Source of the DNA: Gemmatimonadota bacterium
GTDB lineage: Bacteria; Gemmatimonadota; Gemmatimonadetes; Gemmatimonadales; GWC2-71-9
Direction of reading: 5' to 3'
NCBI GenBank assembly: GCA_029863245.1
Contig: JAOTVV010000001.1
Span: forward strand, 186,001 to 250,000
DNA: 64,000 nt
Below the pieces are notes generated by a model. It ran no database searches. It was not told where the DNA came from and worked only from the letters and a program-made list of their open reading frames with translations. Of this stretch, positions 1-10,325 are shown piece after piece. Within the stretch, counting starts at the first letter, position 1; the number at the start of each line of letters is the position of its first letter. A program made the position numbers and the translations under genes.

Positions 1-626
1 CAACCACGCCGCATCCGACCGGACGAGCGCGTCGATGCCCGCACCGATGCGGCGGCGCGCGAGGCGGGCCAGGCCGTCGAGGTACGGGGCTTCCGTGCAC
101 GCCAGGAAGTCCCGCGCCTGTCGGGCCAACGCGTCCAGATCGACGCCGGACAACGACGCCACCGTATCGACGTAGGTACCGAGTCCCAACGTCGCGACCA
201 CCTCGTGCTCCGTGCGAAAACGATCGAGGCGGATAGTGTTCAACGCGGCCGACACCGCCCGGGCCCGGGCGGTGTCCAGGGCGATCCGCAGATCGCGCTC
301 CGGCATGTTCGCGATCTCGATCGGCGCGCGAAGAAACGGAATCCGACGCCCGGCAACTTCGAGCTCGGCGCCCTGCTCCCACACCAGTTGCCGTTCCTGG
401 TGGGTGGCCACCGCTCGTCCCACCCGCACGTCGACCACCCACTCGAGCAGCGGCCGTGAACCGGATGCCCGCGCCGCCTCGAGTGCATCATCGCTCGCGA
501 CGTCCGCGTAGCGATCGTAGATCGCGTGGAACGTAGGATCTTGTTTGAGGCCGGCGCCGGTGAGGTAGTATTCGAGCCCGAGCTCCTCGTGCATCGCCTC
601 ACCACGCGCGAGGAGCGTTTCGAGCT

Positions 627-630
<4 letters not shown>
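1..630 (-). CDS. Hypothetical protein, truncated by window edge
   Basis: The frame is open from a GTG at 630 to the window edge, giving 210 codons without a stop; the C-terminal part lies outside. The GTG overlaps the glyS stop (GTGA), so the gene is translationally coupled behind glyS. The protein begins [20 protein letters not shown] and is rich in acidic and helical stretches, with no signal peptide. I do not recognise the family. Its helical character loosely recalls the N-terminal part of M3-type oligoendopeptidases, but no HEXXH motif is in the visible part, so this is only a guess. The reality of the frame rests on the overlap and on plausible amino-acid composition. Confidence 0.6.
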
Positions 631-1961
<1,331 letters not shown>

Positions 1962-2019
1962 CGCGATATCACGTTTCCGTGTGTTCATTTGAGTGAGGTC
2001 GACCAAGTATAGAGGGGCA

Positions 2020-3096
2020 TCAGGAGGCCAGCAAGCGAAGTGCGCGACGAATCGCCACGTTCGCTCGGTGCTCGAGTTCCGCCAGATCCCAGGGTGCGCC
2101 ACCCGATTCGAGCACGACATCGGCCGGCACGGCTTCGGCACGCGGCGTCACCAGGACGGCAGTCACCCCCATCTCGCGGGCCTGGGCGATGACCACGCCG
2201 GTGAGCTTGCCCTCCAACGAGGTGCGGTCGAAGCCGCCTTCACCAATGAGAACCAGCTGGGCTCCGCGCAGTGCCCGCGCCAGGCCCGCCCGGCCGAGAA
2301 CCCACTCGGCTCCCGAGACGAGTTCCCCGTCGGCGAACTGCAGGATACCGAAGCCGAGCCCACCGGCCGCGCCGGCGCCGGGCCGCAAGGCCGCCCCACC
2401 CGGACCGGCCGCACCCGTCACGGCCGCCAGACGTTCCAGGCCGGCCGCCAGTCGCTCCACGTCTCGCGGAGTGGCCCCTTTCTGTGCGGCATAGATCCGG
2501 GCACCGCGCTCGCCGTTCAGGGGGTTCGCCACGTCCACTAGGCCGGTGATGGCCACCGGGGGGCGGCGTCCGGGGCGGAGGCTGGCCAACTCCGCCAGGC
2601 TGCCCCCACCCTCCGCCAGCGGCTCACCTGACGCATCCAGCGCCCGCCAGCCCCAGGCACGCGCCATGCCCAGCCCTCCGTCGACCGTGGCGCTCCCGCC
2701 AAGGCCGAGGTACACGCGCGTCGCGCCGCCTTCGGCCACCCGCTGGACGGCCGTGCCCACCCCTCGGGTGCTGGTCGAGAGCGGTTGCCGTTCTCCCGGG
2801 TCGAGCAGCGCGAGACCACACGCGAACCTGGACTCCACCACGGCCGTGGAGGCATCGAGCCAGCCCACCGGCACGCGTATCGGGCGCCCCAGCGGATCTT
2901 CGGCGGAAATCGACGTCGTGCGGGAGAGCTGGCTCCGAAGGGCATCCAGGAGTCCGTCGCCTCCGTCACTCCCGAGAACGACGATCGGGTCGGCTCCGGC
3001 CGCACGCACCCCGCGTTCCCAGGCCGCGGCCACTTCGGGCGCGGCAAACGACTCCTTGAACGCCTGGGCGACGACGACGACTCTTGACCGGCCCAC
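2020..3096 (-). CDS. Glycerate kinase (GlxK/GarK family)
   Basis: Predicted to phosphorylate D-glycerate (2-phosphoglycerate-forming family) in the cytoplasm, feeding lower glycolysis. The 358-residue product starts at a GTG (3096), 12 bp after the purA stop. Family hallmarks visible are the N-terminal [17 protein letters not shown] block (usual DSFKGSLSA type), [13 protein letters not shown] (GDGGEGT type), [14 protein letters not shown] in the middle and [15 protein letters not shown] near residue 280. Length fits the family (about 360-380). The symbol is left blank because glxK and garK cannot be separated from sequence alone. Confidence 0.88.
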   Translation of the reverse strand: MGRSRVVVVAQAFKESFAAPEVAAAWERGVRAAGADPIVVLGSDGGDGLLDALRSQLSRTTSISAEDPLGRPIRVPVGWLDASTAVVESRFACGLALLDPGERQPLSTSTRGVGTAVQRVAEGGATRVYLGLGGSATVDGGLGMARAWGWRALDASGEPLAEGGGSLAELASLRPGRRPPVAITGLVDVANPLNGERGARIYAAQKGATPRDVERLAAGLERLAAVTGAAGPGGAALRPGAGAAGGLGFGILQFADGELVSGAEWVLGRAGLARALRGAQLVLIGEGGFDRTSLEGKLTGVVIAQAREMGVTAVLVTPRAEAVPADVVLESGGAPWDLAELEHRANVAIRRALRLLAS

Positions 3097-3108
3097 GGAA
3101 GCGGCCCC

Positions 3109-4389
3109 TTACACTTGAATGATCTGATCTCGTCTGGTACCGACGCTCACGTAGACGATCGGTGTTTCCAGCTCGCGCTCGATACGCTCGAGATAGGCGC
3201 GGGCTGGTCCGGGCAGATCCTCGATACGCCGAGCCTCGGTCGTGGGCCGCTGCCACCCTTGGAGCACGTCATACACGGGCTCGACGCGAGCCAGGCGCTC
3301 GGCCTCTGCTGGGATCTCGTCGAATTCCTCCCCCTCAATGCGATACCCCACGCATACCGGGATTTCGGAAATCGAGTCGAGAACGTCCAGCTTGGTTATC
3401 GCGAGACCGGTCACACCGTTGACGCGACCGGCGTACCGGGCCACCGGCGTGTCGAACCACCCGCACCGACGCGGGCGACCCGTGGTGGCGCCGTACTCGC
3501 CGCCCAACTCCCGCAACCGTGCGCCCATGCCGTCCTGTGCCTCACTGGGAAGGGGACCGTTGCCGACTCGCGTGGCGTAGGCCTTGAGGACACCGACGAC
3601 CGCATCGATGGCCGTGGGCCCGATACCGGCTCCCACAGCCGCGCCTCCTGCCGTCGTGTTCGACGAAGTGACGAACGGATAGGTGCCGTGGTCCACGTCG
3701 AGCAGCGCGCCTTGGGCTCCCTCCAACAGCACGCACTGATCACTGCGCAGCGCCTGATGCACGGCGCGCCCCGTGTCGGCGAGCATCGGGACGACAGTCG
3801 GCGCTATCCGTTCGAGCAGGCCCATGTGTTCCGCTACATCAGCCCGGTCCGCCGATCCCCAGAGACCGAGCAGCGCATTGACCCGCTCCACCCGCTGCTC
3901 GAGCTGGTCCCGGAGTCGGGCGAGATCGCGCAGCTGTCCGGCCCGAACGCCACGGCGGCCGAACTTGTCTTCGTACGCCGGTCCGATGCCCCGCCCCGTG
4001 GTGCCGATTTGCTGGCGGCGCTCAGCCGCCTGCTCCAGTTGCTTGTGATACGGCAACACCAAATGGGCGCGGTCGGAAACCAACAGCCGGCCGCGCGCTT
4101 CGATACCGCGCCCCTCGAGCTCGCGGACTTCCTCGACGAACGTGAGTGGGTCCAACACAACCCCGTTGCCGATCACGCACGTCGTGCGCGGATGCAGGAT
4201 GCCGGATGGAATCTGATGGAGAATGAATTGGTCGGACCCGCGAACCACCGTGTGCCCCGCGTTCGCACCACCTTGATACCGCACGACGTAGTCGGCCTGC
4301 TCGGAGAGGACGTCGACGATCTTCCCTTTCCCTTCGTCCCCCCACTGGGCCCCCACCACCACCACGCACCGGCGATCGCGACCGAACAT
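3109..4389 (-). CDS. purA: Adenylosuccinate synthetase
   Basis: Joins IMP and aspartate with GTP to make adenylosuccinate, the first committed step to AMP. The 426-residue length is normal. The GAQWGDEGKGK loop (residues 13-23) carries the catalytic Asp and GTP-binding residues, and GGANAGHTV and TTGRGIGPAYEDK follow as expected. It is the first gene after a strong intrinsic terminator, so transcription probably restarts just upstream and continues through glycerate kinase and glyS. A GGAGGGG lies about 10 bases before the ATG. Confidence 0.97.
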   Translation of the reverse strand: MFGRDRRCVVVVGAQWGDEGKGKIVDVLSEQADYVVRYQGGANAGHTVVRGSDQFILHQIPSGILHPRTTCVIGNGVVLDPLTFVEEVRELEGRGIEARGRLLVSDRAHLVLPYHKQLEQAAERRQQIGTTGRGIGPAYEDKFGRRGVRAGQLRDLARLRDQLEQRVERVNALLGLWGSADRADVAEHMGLLERIAPTVVPMLADTGRAVHQALRSDQCVLLEGAQGALLDVDHGTYPFVTSSNTTAGGAAVGAGIGPTAIDAVVGVLKAYATRVGNGPLPSEAQDGMGARLRELGGEYGATTGRPRRCGWFDTPVARYAGRVNGVTGLAITKLDVLDSISEIPVCVGYRIEGEEFDEIPAEAERLARVEPVYDVLQGWQRPTTEARRIEDLPGPARAYLERIERELETPIVYVSVGTRRDQIIQV

Positions 4390-4411
4390 GCCGACTCACC
4401 CCTCCGTTGGT

Positions 4412-4445
4412 GACAACAAAAACGCCCCGAGGGGTCCCTCGGGGC
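4412..4445 (-). terminator. Intrinsic terminator after the M28 peptidase gene
   Basis: On the minus strand GCCCCGAGG and CCTCGGGGC (4424-4445) form a near-perfect GC stem with a very short loop, directly followed by GTTTTTGTTGTC (4423 down to 4412). It lies 16 bp past the stop of the M28 peptidase gene and before purA, so it separates the two transcription units. Confidence 0.85.
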
Positions 4446-4460
4446 ATCCTTCCATTCAAG

Positions 4461-5600
4461 CTACGGCGTTCCCGCGAGACCGTCAACAAGCATGAGCCGC
4501 ACGGCAGCCGCCACCGCTCGACCGGCCTCGACGGCCCCGTCGATCGGCGCGCGGTGGGGGCTATCGCGACGGGTGTGCACCACGTGAAGCGTCGCGGCGT
4601 CGCCTCTGCTCAGCGTCACACCCGGCTGCCCAAAGCGAGCCAGCACTCGCCCGTCCACCAATACGCCCGGGGGAAACGGCGCCACCCGAACGCTCCGGCC
4701 CCGCCGCTCGAGCTCTGCCCGTATCCCGTGGGCGACGTGCCGCTCCACCCGGTCCGTGTGACGCGACCCCGTGGCCCGATGCGGTGCAAGGTGATACCGT
4801 CCGCGCACATCGATGCCGTCGACGTTGACGAACGGCACCGTGGTTTCGGCCCTCGCGGCCCACACCCGAGCCCCCGCCATGGCGTATTCCTCGGCGCCCG
4901 TGATCAGCACACCGACGTCCAGTCGGTCGCGAAGCGCTTCCGCCGCCACGAGGACGGCCACCATGCCCGTGGCGTTGTCCACCGCGCCGGGGCTCGTGTC
5001 CCGGGCGCCGCTGCGCGACAGGATGCCGCCACTCACGACGATGGGCGCGCAGACCAGTGCCGCCGCAACCGAGCTCACGGGTCCGGCGAGGCGGAGCAGC
5101 AGCACCGCCACGAGCCCAAGCACGCCAACGGCAAGTGCGACCACCGCCACCACACGTCCCAAAAGCGACAACCCCTGCCCTTTGCTATCACTGTGGGCCA
5201 CGAGCCAGAGCGCTGGCTGCCCGCGCCGCGCCTCGAGGTTCCGCGCCTCCACCGGCTCCAGCCGGCTCGGCAAGCGGCCCGAGCCGATCCCCCCCGCGAC
5301 CACAACCACGGTGGCGACGGCCGATAGGATGAGCAGGGCTACGCTCCACCCAGCCAGTGGCAGCACCAGCAAGGGGAAGGCACCGAACCCGATCACGCCG
5401 ATTCCCGCGCCAAAGACGCTCACAGCCTCGAGAGAAGCGGCGGTCACGCGAAACGGGACGAGAGACACCTCGAACCCCCACCCGGCGAGCCGCTCCACCA
5501 GGCGAGCCTCGACTTGCGGGAGGGCGGGGGAGCCGGGCAGCCTCGGCACGGCGATCTCCCGATACAGGTCGCGCGCCCAGTCGGGAACCGGATCAGGAAT
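4461..5600 (-). CDS. M28-family metallopeptidase with membrane segments
   Basis: Predicted zinc aminopeptidase-like enzyme anchored in the membrane. The visible M28 ligand set is complete: LVAHSDSKG (His/Asp), GAVDNATG (Asp), TGAEEYAMAG (catalytic Glu plus Glu ligand), NVDGID (Asp) and HTRRDSPH (His). Two hydrophobic spans lie before the HSD motif, and about two more are inserted between HSD and VDN. Homology-like sequence (PDWARDLYREIAVPRLPGSP) begins right at the end of the upstream aldolase gene, where no ATG, GTG or TTG exists. An ATT near 5600 or the GTG at 5549 are the options, so the start is uncertain. A terminator follows the stop. Confidence 0.75.
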   Translation of the reverse strand: MPDPVPDWARDLYREIAVPRLPGSPALPQVEARLVERLAGWGFEVSLVPFRVTAASLEAVSVFGAGIGVIGFGAFPLLVLPLAGWSVALLILSAVATVVVVAGGIGSGRLPSRLEPVEARNLEARRGQPALWLVAHSDSKGQGLSLLGRVVAVVALAVGVLGLVAVLLLRLAGPVSSVAAALVCAPIVVSGGILSRSGARDTSPGAVDNATGMVAVLVAAEALRDRLDVGVLITGAEEYAMAGARVWAARAETTVPFVNVDGIDVRGRYHLAPHRATGSRHTDRVERHVAHGIRAELERRGRSVRVAPFPPGVLVDGRVLARFGQPGVTLSRGDAATLHVVHTRRDSPHRAPIDGAVEAGRAVAAAVRLMLVDGLAGTP

Positions 5601-6489
5601 GGAGCAGCTCCGCCTCGCGCAGGAGATCCACGATCCTGCGGCGGTCCTTGTCCCCGAGAGGAGGGATCGGCGGGCGCGGGGAGCCGCCGAACAACCCCAC
5701 AACATCCATCGCCAGCTTGATGCCGGGGACACCGAGCTCCCCGACGATCACGCGGTGGAGCGGCGCGACCCGCTCCTGCGCCGCGCCGGACGCCGCTCGG
5801 TCCCCGCGATCGAAGGCCTGGTAGACGGCAACGGTCGGCCCCGCAGCAAAGCAGGCGACCGCGGCGATCGCTCCAGCGGCCCCGAGTTCCAGCGCCGGGT
5901 AGAACAGGGCGCCGGGACCGACGAACAGCGACCACTTCGGAGCGGCGTCTTGGAAGGCCGCGAACATTTTCAGGTCGCCCGACGAGTCCTTGGCGCCCCA
6001 GATGTTCTCGTGTTTCGCCAAGGCGGCGACGATCTGCTCGGTGAGCGCCACGTGGGTGTACCGCGGGAAGTTGTACAGGATGATGGGGATCGGAGACGCA
6101 TCGGCGACCATCCGGAAGTGATCGATCAGCGACGCGCTGGTGAACACGGGGCCGTAATAGCTCGGGGCCCGCACGAGAGCCGCGTCGGCGCCTGCCTCGG
6201 CAGCGCCTCCGCACGCCTCGATCGTCGCCCTCGTCGACTCGCGCCCACTCCCTGCCACGAGCCATCGGCCGTCGGGGACGACATCCCGCATCCACGCCAC
6301 CACCTGCCGGAATTCCGCCTCCGACAAGAGCGAGGCCTCACCGGTAGAACCGGCGGCGACGATGCCGGCGGCCCCAGCGGCCAGGACGGCCCGCACGTTG
6401 TCGCGGAGATGCACCGGGGCAACATCACCAGTGGTGGGATCGAAGGGCGTCGTCACCGGCACCAACAACCCTCGAGGTCTCTCTGTCAT
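5593..6489 (-). CDS. DapA/N-acetylneuraminate lyase family aldolase
   Basis: Class I Schiff-base aldolase of the DHDPS/NAL superfamily, acting on a pyruvate-like keto acid. The 298-298 residue range is typical (ATG 6489; a GTG one codon upstream is also possible). GSTGE (48-52) is the pyruvate-binding motif, numbered from the upstream GTG; the catalytic pair is Tyr140 in ILYNFPRY and Lys168 in WGAKDSSGD. The YNFP context fits 4-hydroxy-2-oxoglutarate or other keto-acid aldolases as well as dihydrodipicolinate synthase, so lysine biosynthesis is not certain. The stop overlaps the probable start of the M28 gene. Confidence 0.85.
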   Translation of the reverse strand: MTERPRGLLVPVTTPFDPTTGDVAPVHLRDNVRAVLAAGAAGIVAAGSTGEASLLSEAEFRQVVAWMRDVVPDGRWLVAGSGRESTRATIEACGGAAEAGADAALVRAPSYYGPVFTSASLIDHFRMVADASPIPIILYNFPRYTHVALTEQIVAALAKHENIWGAKDSSGDLKMFAAFQDAAPKWSLFVGPGALFYPALELGAAGAIAAVACFAAGPTVAVYQAFDRGDRAASGAAQERVAPLHRVIVGELGVPGIKLAMDVVGLFGGSPRPPIPPLGDKDRRRIVDLLREAELLHS

Positions 6490-6522
6490 CACTCGGGTCC
6501 CCCTATCCGCTCCCGCCCAGAC

Positions 6523-7587
6523 CTATTTCAGCTTCTTCAGTTTGCGCTCGAATTCGCCGGGGCTGCTCGACGCGGCCTGGGCCGTATCGGCCGTGATGGT
6601 CCCGGCACTCACCAACTCCAGGAGATGCTGGTCGAGACTCTGCATGCCATACTCATCGCGGCCGGCTTCGATGGCATCGCCGATCTCGGCGACACGCGTG
6701 CGGTCGCGGATCTGCTCCCGGATCTCCGGCGTGCAAATCATGATCTCGGCGGCGACGCAACGTCCGGTTCCGTCTGCCCGGGGCAGGAGACGCTGTGACA
6801 CGATGGCTTGCAGCGCCTCGGCCAGCCGCACACGTGCCACCTCCTGTTCCTCCGGCGGGAACATCGCCACGACTCGGGCAATCGTTGCCATCGCATCGGG
6901 CGTGTGGAACGTGGTGATCAAGAGATGCCCGGTCTCTGCTGCTTTCAACGCCGCGTCCAGGATCCGGGTGTCAGGCATCTCGCCGAGCAGAATGACGTCC
7001 GGGTCTTGGCGGAGCACGGAGCGCAGCCCCGCCGCGAAGCTCTCGGTGTCGGGGCCGACCTCCCGTTGCGTGACCGAGCCATTGACGTCCCGGTGGAGGA
7101 ACTCGATGGGGTTCTCCAACGTCACGATGTGCCGACTGAACCGGGCGTTGATGTGATTGACGATCGCGGCCATGGTAGAGCTGTTACCGCTGCCGGTCGT
7201 GCCCGTCACAAGGATCAGGCCGCGCTCGCGCTCGGCAATGGCGCCGAGCACCTCGGGGAGCCCAAGCCGCTCGAAACTCGGCACCTCGAAAGGAATGACC
7301 CGCATCACGATCATGAACGACGAACGCTGCCGCAGGATGCTCACGCGAAACCTGCCGATCCCCGCCGCTCCCCAAGAGCAGTCATAGTCCCGGATCTCGT
7401 CGATGCGCTTCCGGTCCACCTCGACCGGAATGAGCTTCATCGCGATCGATTTCGTCTGGTCCGGGGTGAGCCGCTGTTTGGTCAGCGGTACCAGCTGTCC
7501 GTCGATTCTGGCGCGGAACACGTCACCGGCCTTGATGTGGATGTCCGATGCGCCGCGCTCGACCGCCGCTTTGATGATGGTTTCCAT
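6523..7587 (-). CDS. PilT-like type IV pilus ATPase with altered catalytic motifs
   Basis: A 354-residue protein with full PilT/PilU layout: N-terminal PAS-like domain (GASDIHIKAG near residue 13) and C-terminal RecA-like domain. PilT normally powers pilus retraction at the inner membrane. Here the Walker A motif reads GTTGSGNSST (129-138), with Asn135 in place of the invariant Lys. The Asp box reads TLENPIE with Asn159 for Asp, and Walker B reads GEMPD with Pro205 for Arg. The AAETGHL block and the second His box (TFHT) are kept. No pilus genes flank it. It may be a non-hydrolysing PilU-like partner or an inactive paralogue; canonical retraction activity is doubtful. Confidence 0.85.
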   Translation of the reverse strand: METIIKAAVERGASDIHIKAGDVFRARIDGQLVPLTKQRLTPDQTKSIAMKLIPVEVDRKRIDEIRDYDCSWGAAGIGRFRVSILRQRSSFMIVMRVIPFEVPSFERLGLPEVLGAIAERERGLILVTGTTGSGNSSTMAAIVNHINARFSRHIVTLENPIEFLHRDVNGSVTQREVGPDTESFAAGLRSVLRQDPDVILLGEMPDTRILDAALKAAETGHLLITTFHTPDAMATIARVVAMFPPEEQEVARVRLAEALQAIVSQRLLPRADGTGRCVAAEIMICTPEIREQIRDRTRVAEIGDAIEAGRDEYGMQSLDQHLLELVSAGTITADTAQAASSSPGEFERKLKKLK

Positions 7588-7590
7588 ATC

Positions 7591-8619
7591 CTAGTATCCC
7601 GCTTCCAAGTCGACCACGTTCTTGAGTCGCCTTCCGTCGCGGTAGCGCCGGATGTTTTCCTCGATGACTGCCGTTTCCCGCTCCCAAAACCGCTCCGACA
7701 CGCAACTCACGTGCGGTGAGAGGAGGACCCGCGGATGTCCCCAGAAGGGATGCCGCTCCGGGAGTGGCTCCTGCCGGAACACGTCAAGCACACAGCCGCC
7801 CAGGTGCCCCCGATCGAGGTGGCGGAGTAGCGCGTCCTCGTCCACGAGAGCACCTCGAGACACGTTGATCACGTACGCCCCGCGGGGGAGGGCGGCGAGC
7901 ACAGCGTCGTCGACCAGGTGACGGGTCGCGCCCGTAAGCGGTGCCGCAACGACGAGTACGTGACTGGTCGAGGCCAGCCGGACCGCGTCCCCGGCCCCTC
8001 CCACCCACCGGAGACCCGCGAGTCTCCGTCGTGCAGGCCGTCGCCGAATCGCGCGCACCTCCATGCCGAGGGCACGGCAGCGCTTGGCAACGGCTTTCCC
8101 GACACCACCGAGACCGACGATCCCGACCCGGCTGTCTGCAAACTCCCGCACGGGGATCTCCCCGTCGAACACCTCGCCCTTGATCCACCGGCGGTCCCGC
8201 TGCGCCTCGACGAGCGCGTGAAATCCACGCAGGCAGTATCCCATCGCGGCCACGACCCAGTCGGCCATCGGCTCGGCCTGGACGGCCCGCGAGTTGGTCA
8301 ACACGGCCCCGCTGGCAGCAAGTTCGTCGCTCAACGACGATCCCACTCCTGCGGCAGCGCTGTGTGCCCAGCGGAGGGTACCGTTCGCCACCCGAACCAA
8401 CGCGGGGGAAATCCCCCACCCAAAGTAGACCTCCGCGCCCGAAACCGCCTCCAGGGCAGCGCGCGATCCGCCCGACCCGTCACCGTCGCTCGCCGAGGGC
8501 TCGGTGACCTCCACGATGTCCCACCCGCGACTAAACGCTGCGCGAATCGCTGCGACGCTCCACGGGGGGATGGACCAGCTCGCCCGCGTCGACGTGAGAT
8601 CGACGACTGCTCGTCTCAC
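7591..8619 (-). CDS. D-2-hydroxyacid dehydrogenase (NAD-dependent)
   Basis: Predicted to interconvert a 2-keto acid and a D-2-hydroxy acid with NAD(P)H. The 342-residue protein has the Rossmann motif GLGGVG at 169-174 and the catalytic trio Arg255 (NVSRGALVDE), Glu284 (FRQEPLP) and His303 (LSPHVS). The substrate cannot be told: glyoxylate/hydroxypyruvate reductases and other family members look alike, though the nearby glycerate kinase makes hydroxypyruvate reduction conceivable. Its start overlaps the stop of the MgtC-like gene by 4 bp, and only 3 bp separate its stop from the pilT-like start. Confidence 0.88.
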   Translation of the reverse strand: MRRAVVDLTSTRASWSIPPWSVAAIRAAFSRGWDIVEVTEPSASDGDGSGGSRAALEAVSGAEVYFGWGISPALVRVANGTLRWAHSAAAGVGSSLSDELAASGAVLTNSRAVQAEPMADWVVAAMGYCLRGFHALVEAQRDRRWIKGEVFDGEIPVREFADSRVGIVGLGGVGKAVAKRCRALGMEVRAIRRRPARRRLAGLRWVGGAGDAVRLASTSHVLVVAAPLTGATRHLVDDAVLAALPRGAYVINVSRGALVDEDALLRHLDRGHLGGCVLDVFRQEPLPERHPFWGHPRVLLSPHVSCVSERFWERETAVIEENIRRYRDGRRLKNVVDLEAGY

Positions 8620-9293
8620 TCTTTGATGCTGAGCTTGTACGCGCCGGAAACTTGCAGGAGCCGCAGCTTCGCCTTGTCATGCAGGCGTTGCGGCCCGCTC
8701 ATGGCCACGTGCACCATGATCCGATCACCGTGCGTTTCGGAGCGAAGCTCCTCGATCCGGAGTCCCGCCTCCTGCACGATCCGCTCGATGTCGGACACGC
8801 GCTTCGGATCGGCGTCTACCTCAAGGGCCAGGTGCGTGATGCCGCCGTACTTCCGCAGCGACCGCTCGAGTCGTCCGAGCAGGCCGAGCACCAGCACGAC
8901 CAGCAAGGTCGCTCCCGTGGCTTCGACCAGCGCTTCTGCCCCGACGGCCACCCCGATGGCCGCGACGAGCCAGATCGTCGCCGCGCTCGTCAGGCCGCTC
9001 ACATGACCGCGGCTATGGAGAATGGTGCCGGCACCGATGAAGCCGACACCGGTGACGATCTGGGCGGCGATCCGCCCGGGATCGCCACCCCCATCGACAG
9101 CCACGGATATGGAGAGTCGCGTGAAGAGCGCGGCACCCACGCAGATCAGGATGTTGGTCCGCAGCCCCGCGGCCTTCCCCCTGATTTCCCGTTCCAGACC
9201 AATGGCACCACCCAAGACAACGGCGATGACGAGATACCCGAGCAGATCCAGTTGGAGGACCTGTACCAGCTCCGTCCAGGTGGTGCCGATCAT
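8616..9293 (-). CDS. MgtC/SapB family membrane protein
   Basis: A 225-residue protein with the MgtC layout: four or five hydrophobic spans in residues 15-145, including GGAIGLEREIRGKAAGLRT and TGVGFIGAGTI, then a cytoplasmic ACT-like tail of about 80 residues. Family members act in magnesium-limited growth and envelope homeostasis; the precise activity is unsettled. Start and stop overlap both neighbours by 4 bp (ATGA), indicating coupled translation with trpS upstream and the dehydrogenase downstream. Confidence 0.88.
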   Translation of the reverse strand: MIGTTWTELVQVLQLDLLGYLVIAVVLGGAIGLEREIRGKAAGLRTNILICVGAALFTRLSISVAVDGGGDPGRIAAQIVTGVGFIGAGTILHSRGHVSGLTSAATIWLVAAIGVAVGAEALVEATGATLLVVLVLGLLGRLERSLRKYGGITHLALEVDADPKRVSDIERIVQEAGLRIEELRSETHGDRIMVHVAMSGPQRLHDKAKLRLLQVSGAYKLSIKE

Positions 9294-10288
9294 CGCGGTC
9301 GTGCGGCTCCTTCGGCCGAGAGAAAGCCCATGCGCTCGCGCACTTCGCTCATCGTCTCCGCGGCGAGAGAGCGCGCGCGTTGCGCCCCGTCATGGAGGAT
9401 CTCCCGTACCTGCTCGGGAGCCGCCTGCAACGCCGCCGCCCGCTCGCGGATCGGGGCGAACTCCCGGGTGATGTTCGCGGCGAGCACCCGTTTGCAGTCG
9501 AGACAGCCCCACGCCGCGGCACGACACTTGGCGGCCACCTCCTCGACCGTGGCGCTCGGCGAGAAATGCTGGTGGAGAGCGTAGACGTTGCACACCTCGG
9601 GATTGCCGGGATCCTTCCTCGTCACACGGGCCGGATCGGTGACGGCCGGTCGCAGTCGCTCCCAGATCTGCTCGGGCCCCTCGAGGATGCCGATCGTATT
9701 GCCGAGGCTCTTGGACATCTTGGCCTGTCCATCGAGTCCCACGATACGGCCCGCCGGGGTGAGCACGGGCTCCGGCTCCGGAAAAAATCCGTCGCCATAC
9801 CGCGCATTCCACTTCCGAGCCACTCCCCGCATCAGCTCGATATGTTGGACCTGATCTTCGCCGACGGGCACCCGCTGCGCTCGATACAAGAGGACGTCGG
9901 CCGCCTGGAGCACCGGGTAGTTCAGCAGTCCAGCGGGAACGCTTACCTGCCGCTGCGCCTTGTCTTTAAATTGGGTCATTCGCTCGAGCTCGCCGAGCGG
10001 TGTCACCGTCGTGAACACCCAGGCCAACTCGGTGTGCTCCGCGACATGCGACTGCACGAACAGCACCGAGCGCTGCGGATCGATGCCGGCCGCGAGCAGG
10101 CTCACCGCCATGTCGAAGGTCCGCTCGGCGAGGGCCGTTGCCTCGTACTCCTGCGTGATGGCGTGGTAGTCGACGATGCAGAAGATGCACTGGTATTGAT
10201 CCTGGAGGGCCACCCAATTCCTGACCGCCCCGAGATAGTTGCCGACGTGCAGTTCGCCAGAGGGTTGGATGCCGGAGAAGACCCGCAT
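9290..10288 (-). CDS. trpS: Tryptophanyl-tRNA synthetase
   Basis: Class I synthetase charging tRNA-Trp. From the ATG at 10288 it has 332 residues, normal for bacteria. The start is chosen because MRVFSGIQPSGELHVGNYLGA is the conserved N-terminus. The HIGH-equivalent is HVGN (14-17) and KMSKS lies at 190-194. It is divergent from the inositol-monophosphatase family gene with only 37 bp between the starts, and first in the minus-strand run down to the dehydrogenase and pilT-like genes. No T-box is seen in the short leader. Confidence 0.96.
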   Translation of the reverse strand: MRVFSGIQPSGELHVGNYLGAVRNWVALQDQYQCIFCIVDYHAITQEYEATALAERTFDMAVSLLAAGIDPQRSVLFVQSHVAEHTELAWVFTTVTPLGELERMTQFKDKAQRQVSVPAGLLNYPVLQAADVLLYRAQRVPVGEDQVQHIELMRGVARKWNARYGDGFFPEPEPVLTPAGRIVGLDGQAKMSKSLGNTIGILEGPEQIWERLRPAVTDPARVTRKDPGNPEVCNVYALHQHFSPSATVEEVAAKCRAAAWGCLDCKRVLAANITREFAPIRERAAALQAAPEQVREILHDGAQRARSLAAETMSEVRERMGFLSAEGAARPR

Positions 10289-10325
10289 TGGCCGGAAGCT
10301 ATGGACGGGGTGAAGGGACCGCAAG

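Noticed and set aside
240-605. Minus-strand 121-codon frame next to glyS
   Set aside because: The overlapping frame from the GTG at 630 is open through the window edge, is coupled to the glyS stop and has more protein-like composition.
9290-10325. T-box or tRNA-like leader for trpS (also considered for glyS and cysS)
   Set aside because: The trpS leader is 37 bp at most, and none of the three leaders contains a T-box consensus or specifier-like structure.
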